The notes under the pieces are model-generated. The model saw only the letters and a list, made by a program, of their open reading frames with translations. It ran no database searches and was not told the origin of the DNA. From NCBI GenBank assembly GCA_003427395.1, contig BFEA01000242.1, positions 1,389,656 through 1,409,859 on the forward strand: a stretch of 20,204 nt of DNA. Direction: 5' to 3'. This DNA comes from Chara braunii. Taxonomy: Eukaryota > Streptophyta > Charophyceae > Charales > Characeae. Positions 18,387-20,204 of this stretch are shown piece by piece; position 1 is the first letter of the stretch, and each line of letters opens with the position of its first letter. The position numbers and the translations under genes are program-made.

Positions 18387-19425
18387 GATCGGGGGGAAAT
18401 AGAAGGCCTTCCCACCAATGACGCTAATAGTGGACATGCCCATTGACCCCGGGGAATGGCAGTGGAACCCGGGGGCGAGCGGGGGGGAAGGAGACATGAA
18501 AGTCAAAACGGCTTACCGCGTATGCTGAGACCCAAAAGAGAACAGTGGGACACGATCTGCGACAGGTGGCAGCGTCACCGCTATGTTGATCCGAGCCTTT
18601 GCGCCTCATCCAATGGTTTGGTGAATCCAAATTGCGGTCGGCCAAGATCTTGTCACCAAAGTGGCAAGTGGCCCATGGTCGCCCATCGATACTTTTCGAC
18701 AAATGACTGGCTGATTGACCACACTAGGCTGGAGCAACAAGGACGGGCGCTGTCGTGGTGCACAAGATGTCTGCGGAGTTATCCTTTCGCGAAAGAGGAT
18801 TGAGACAATCGAGCACCTTTTTCTATAATGCCCTTCGTCAGTATTATTGTGACCATGGTGGGACAGGATATGGCGGCAGACAGTCCCTGATACTGGCTAG
18901 CCATGGGACTGGCGGGTGTTACTAACGGGTCACTGGCCACAGTGCCCGGGCGACCCGCTGTCATAAAACTTCTTCCAGGTGGGCAAACAAGCTGTCCTTT
19001 GGGCGATATGGTGGAGAAGATGCATTCTGGGAATCGAGGGGGTAAGGGTGGAGGAGGGGGAGGTAACTGAGGTGGTCAGGCAACTGGAACAAGCAGAGAT
19101 CACAAACCAATGGCAAATGGCCAGATAACGAATGAGTTTTGTACATACCAGGGAAGACATTGATGCAATAATCACACGTTTGTGCAAAGAATGGTTGGGA
19201 GGAAGGAGGGGGGGATGGATGGCAGGCGTAGCTTGGTCAGGAGATAACCCCCATGGAGGGGGAGGGGAGGCAGGGGGAGGGGAGGCAGGGGGAGAAGTAC
19301 CCAAAGACTACAAAGTTCTTTCGGAACTGGACTGCAGTAGACCCTGGCATTCCCCTAAGACCGGCGACGGACTTCCCAGACCCCTTTCCCCCCCACCCGT
19401 TATCACTTGTGGAAGTGCCCCCTAG
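18387..19425 (+). pseudogene. LINE ORF2 C-terminal part (family B), downstream of the nested insertion
   Basis: This resumes the family B ORF2. In order: VDMPIDPGEWQWNPG (family A: SHLAMDHESWKWGSQ), FSTNDWLIDHTR (family A: LPTNDWMIDRTS), SWCTRCLRSYP (zf-RVT Cys-X2-Cys), IETIEHLFL-stop-CP, PWWDRIWRQ, QAVLWAIWWRRCILG, EWLGGRRGGWMAG, then in a shifted frame DWTAVDPGIPLRPATDFPDPFP. That last stretch matches the C-terminal extension of family A. Numerous stops (several where family A has Gln) and frameshifts (near 18518 and 19340) make it an old, inactive copy. A G-rich direct repeat (GGAGGGGAGGCAGG, 19258-19292) expands the region before the C-terminal motif. Confidence 0.8.
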
Positions 19426-19457
19426 TGTTTAAAGAACTGGCCCCAAAGTATCTTAAT

Positions 19458-19530
19458 GGGACACTGAGCCCAGTTCTCAGCACGAGATGCTGGGTCTTCT
19501 TTTTAATTTTAAACATTTTAAACTTTTTTG
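19458..19530 (+). other. 3' tail T5 of the family B LINE
   Basis: GGGACACTGAGCCCAGTT begins a diverged version of the shared tail. Hairpin I is CTGAG, loop CCCAGTT, CTCAG (19464-19480), with compensatory changes against the other copies. An A/T-rich stretch (19499-19530) follows instead of a clean A-tract. No hairpin II or III is recognisable, consistent with age or an early 3' end. Confidence 0.6.
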
Positions 19531-20089
19531 GCACAGGGACAGCGTGAGGTTAGCAAGGGCAAGGGTAAGGGGACGGAAGGAGGCCCTGCTGGTGCCCCCC
19601 GACGGCCTTCCCTCCGACACCCGACCGGGCCAAAAGATAAGCAAAGGAGGAAAGGTTGACAAAGAAAACTCCAAACCCAGGTGTCTACAACCCCCTCATT
19701 AATTTGTGCATCAAGAGTTGCATAACCGCCTCCGTTGCTGGTGGAAACCTCTATAGCTTGTGCCCATGTCCTACCATGACACCGATGTAGGCTAAACTCT
19801 TAGGTTCTTAAGGGTTGCTTGGCATGAAGGTCCTATCAAAAGTAGGATTAGGGTTGGTTTTCCCCACAAACAGACGAAACGTAGGTTGCCTCTCTTGTGC
19901 TGGGGCGAGGGACGATCACGGATGTCCAAGGAGAGGATGGACAGGGCAAGTAATTAGGGTTGTTTGTGATTATTTCGCAAAAGGGAGGTCAGTCAATCCC
20001 CTCCAAGAGAGGGTAATCAATGCTGCCTCCTGCTGTGTATCCATATGACGGATTCTTTAAAAAACAGGCTCCTGGTGCAGATCATTGAA
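19531..20089. other. Unassigned sequence between two LINE-type tails
   Basis: No gene, RNA or repeat is recognised in about 560 bases. Short open frames show no domain. It is probably host flank or the body of the element ending in tail T6 at 20090. Confidence 0.4.
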
Positions 20090-20204
20090 GGGACGCTGGA
20101 CCCGGTTTCCAGCAGGTGCAGCTCTACACCAGTAGAATGGAGCCATCAACCCTGCGAGGCCTGCTAGAGGATGCTCTTACCAACTCCTGCTAGCAGGTGC
20201 TCTC
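20090..20204 (+). mobile_element. LINE-type 3' tail T6, cut by the window edge
   Basis: GGGACGCTGGACCCGG starts the tail. Hairpin I is perfect (CTGGA, CCCGGTT, TCCAG; 20096-20112). Hairpin II is GCTC with GAGC (20121-20124 with 20140-20143). Hairpin III is at 20160-20197. The A-tract, if any, lies beyond the window. The element's body is not identified. Confidence 0.7.
20160..20197 (+). other. Terminal RNA hairpin III of tail T6
   Basis: CCTGCTAG (20160-20167) pairs perfectly with CTAGCAGG (20190-20197), and a flanking G-T pair can add a wobble. The 22-base loop contains ATGCTCTTACCA (20171-20182), matching the loops of T1 and T4 although the stems share no sequence. Confidence 0.75.

Noticed and set aside
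13869-18880. Repeat-induced point mutation (C to T) as the cause of all stops
   Set aside because: Some stops fit (CAA to TAA at 17174, TGG to TGA at 13869, Gln-to-stop in family B), but others are transversions (TTA versus TGA at 13284, GAG versus TAG at 15015). It is possible in part but not demonstrated by eye.
19840-19960. TTAGGGTT-like stretches as telomeric sequence
   Set aside because: They are isolated, non-tandem occurrences and do not form a telomere repeat array.
91-20204. AGCAGGTGCTCTC at both window ends (91-103 and 20192-20204)
   Set aside because: It is short, and the right copy overlaps the hairpin III arm and its flank. There is no supporting boundary, so it is not called a long terminal or target-site repeat.

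Overview
This is eukaryotic repetitive DNA. Almost everything recognisable belongs to non-LTR (LINE) retrotransposons of the type encoding an AP-like endonuclease (EN), a reverse transcriptase (RT) and a C-terminal zinc-binding domain, together with non-autonomous relatives sharing their 3' tail. I find no intact host gene, tRNA, rRNA, CRISPR array or bacterial-style operon. The host lineage cannot be fixed from this window. A repeat-rich fungal or plant-like genome would fit, because the DUF4283-like gag, CCHC knuckle and zf-RVT combination occurs in such LINEs, but that is inference.

Layout. (1) 385-943, + strand: three degenerate ~150 bp tandem repeats run into a structured LINE-type 3' tail (T1) and an A-tract. 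(2) 1340-3638, - strand: a 2.3 kb apparently non-coding retroelement with the same tail (T2), flanked by a perfect 13 bp target-site duplication (TSD). (3) 3942-4855, +: the EN half of a GC-richer LINE family ('family B'). (4) 4840-15433, +: a long AT-richer LINE ('family A') with 158 bp tandem repeats upstream, a very long decayed ORF1 region (~6067-10583) with a gag-like domain, a decayed ORF2 (10782 to ~15416) with EN, RT, zinc-binding domain and a conserved C-terminal extension, then tail T3 and an A-tract. (5) 15436-15820 and 18387-~19425, +: the ORF2 C-terminal part of a family B copy, cut in two. (6) 15821-18371, -: a 5'-truncated family A copy inserted into that family B copy, with a 15 bp TSD on both sides. 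(7) ~19531-20089: nothing recognised. (8) 20090-20204: another tail (T6), cut by the window edge.

The unifying signal is the 3' tail, seen six times on both strands (T1-T6) in elements whose upstream sequences are unrelated or only distantly related. It has a small hairpin around a CCCGGTT-type heptaloop whose stem changes in a compensatory way between copies, a second GCTCC/GGAGC hairpin, and in three copies a terminal hairpin whose stem sequence differs completely while the loop keeps ATGCTCTTAYCA. This looks like an RNA recognition structure used by one retrotransposition machinery on autonomous and non-autonomous partners. It is the best candidate for an undescribed system here.

All coding regions carry stops and frameshifts, so they are annotated as pseudogenes. 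The two family A copies share five in-frame stop codons, so their common parent was already damaged. That suggests mobilisation in trans. They also form a ~2.2 kb inverted repeat with a ~0.8 kb spacer.
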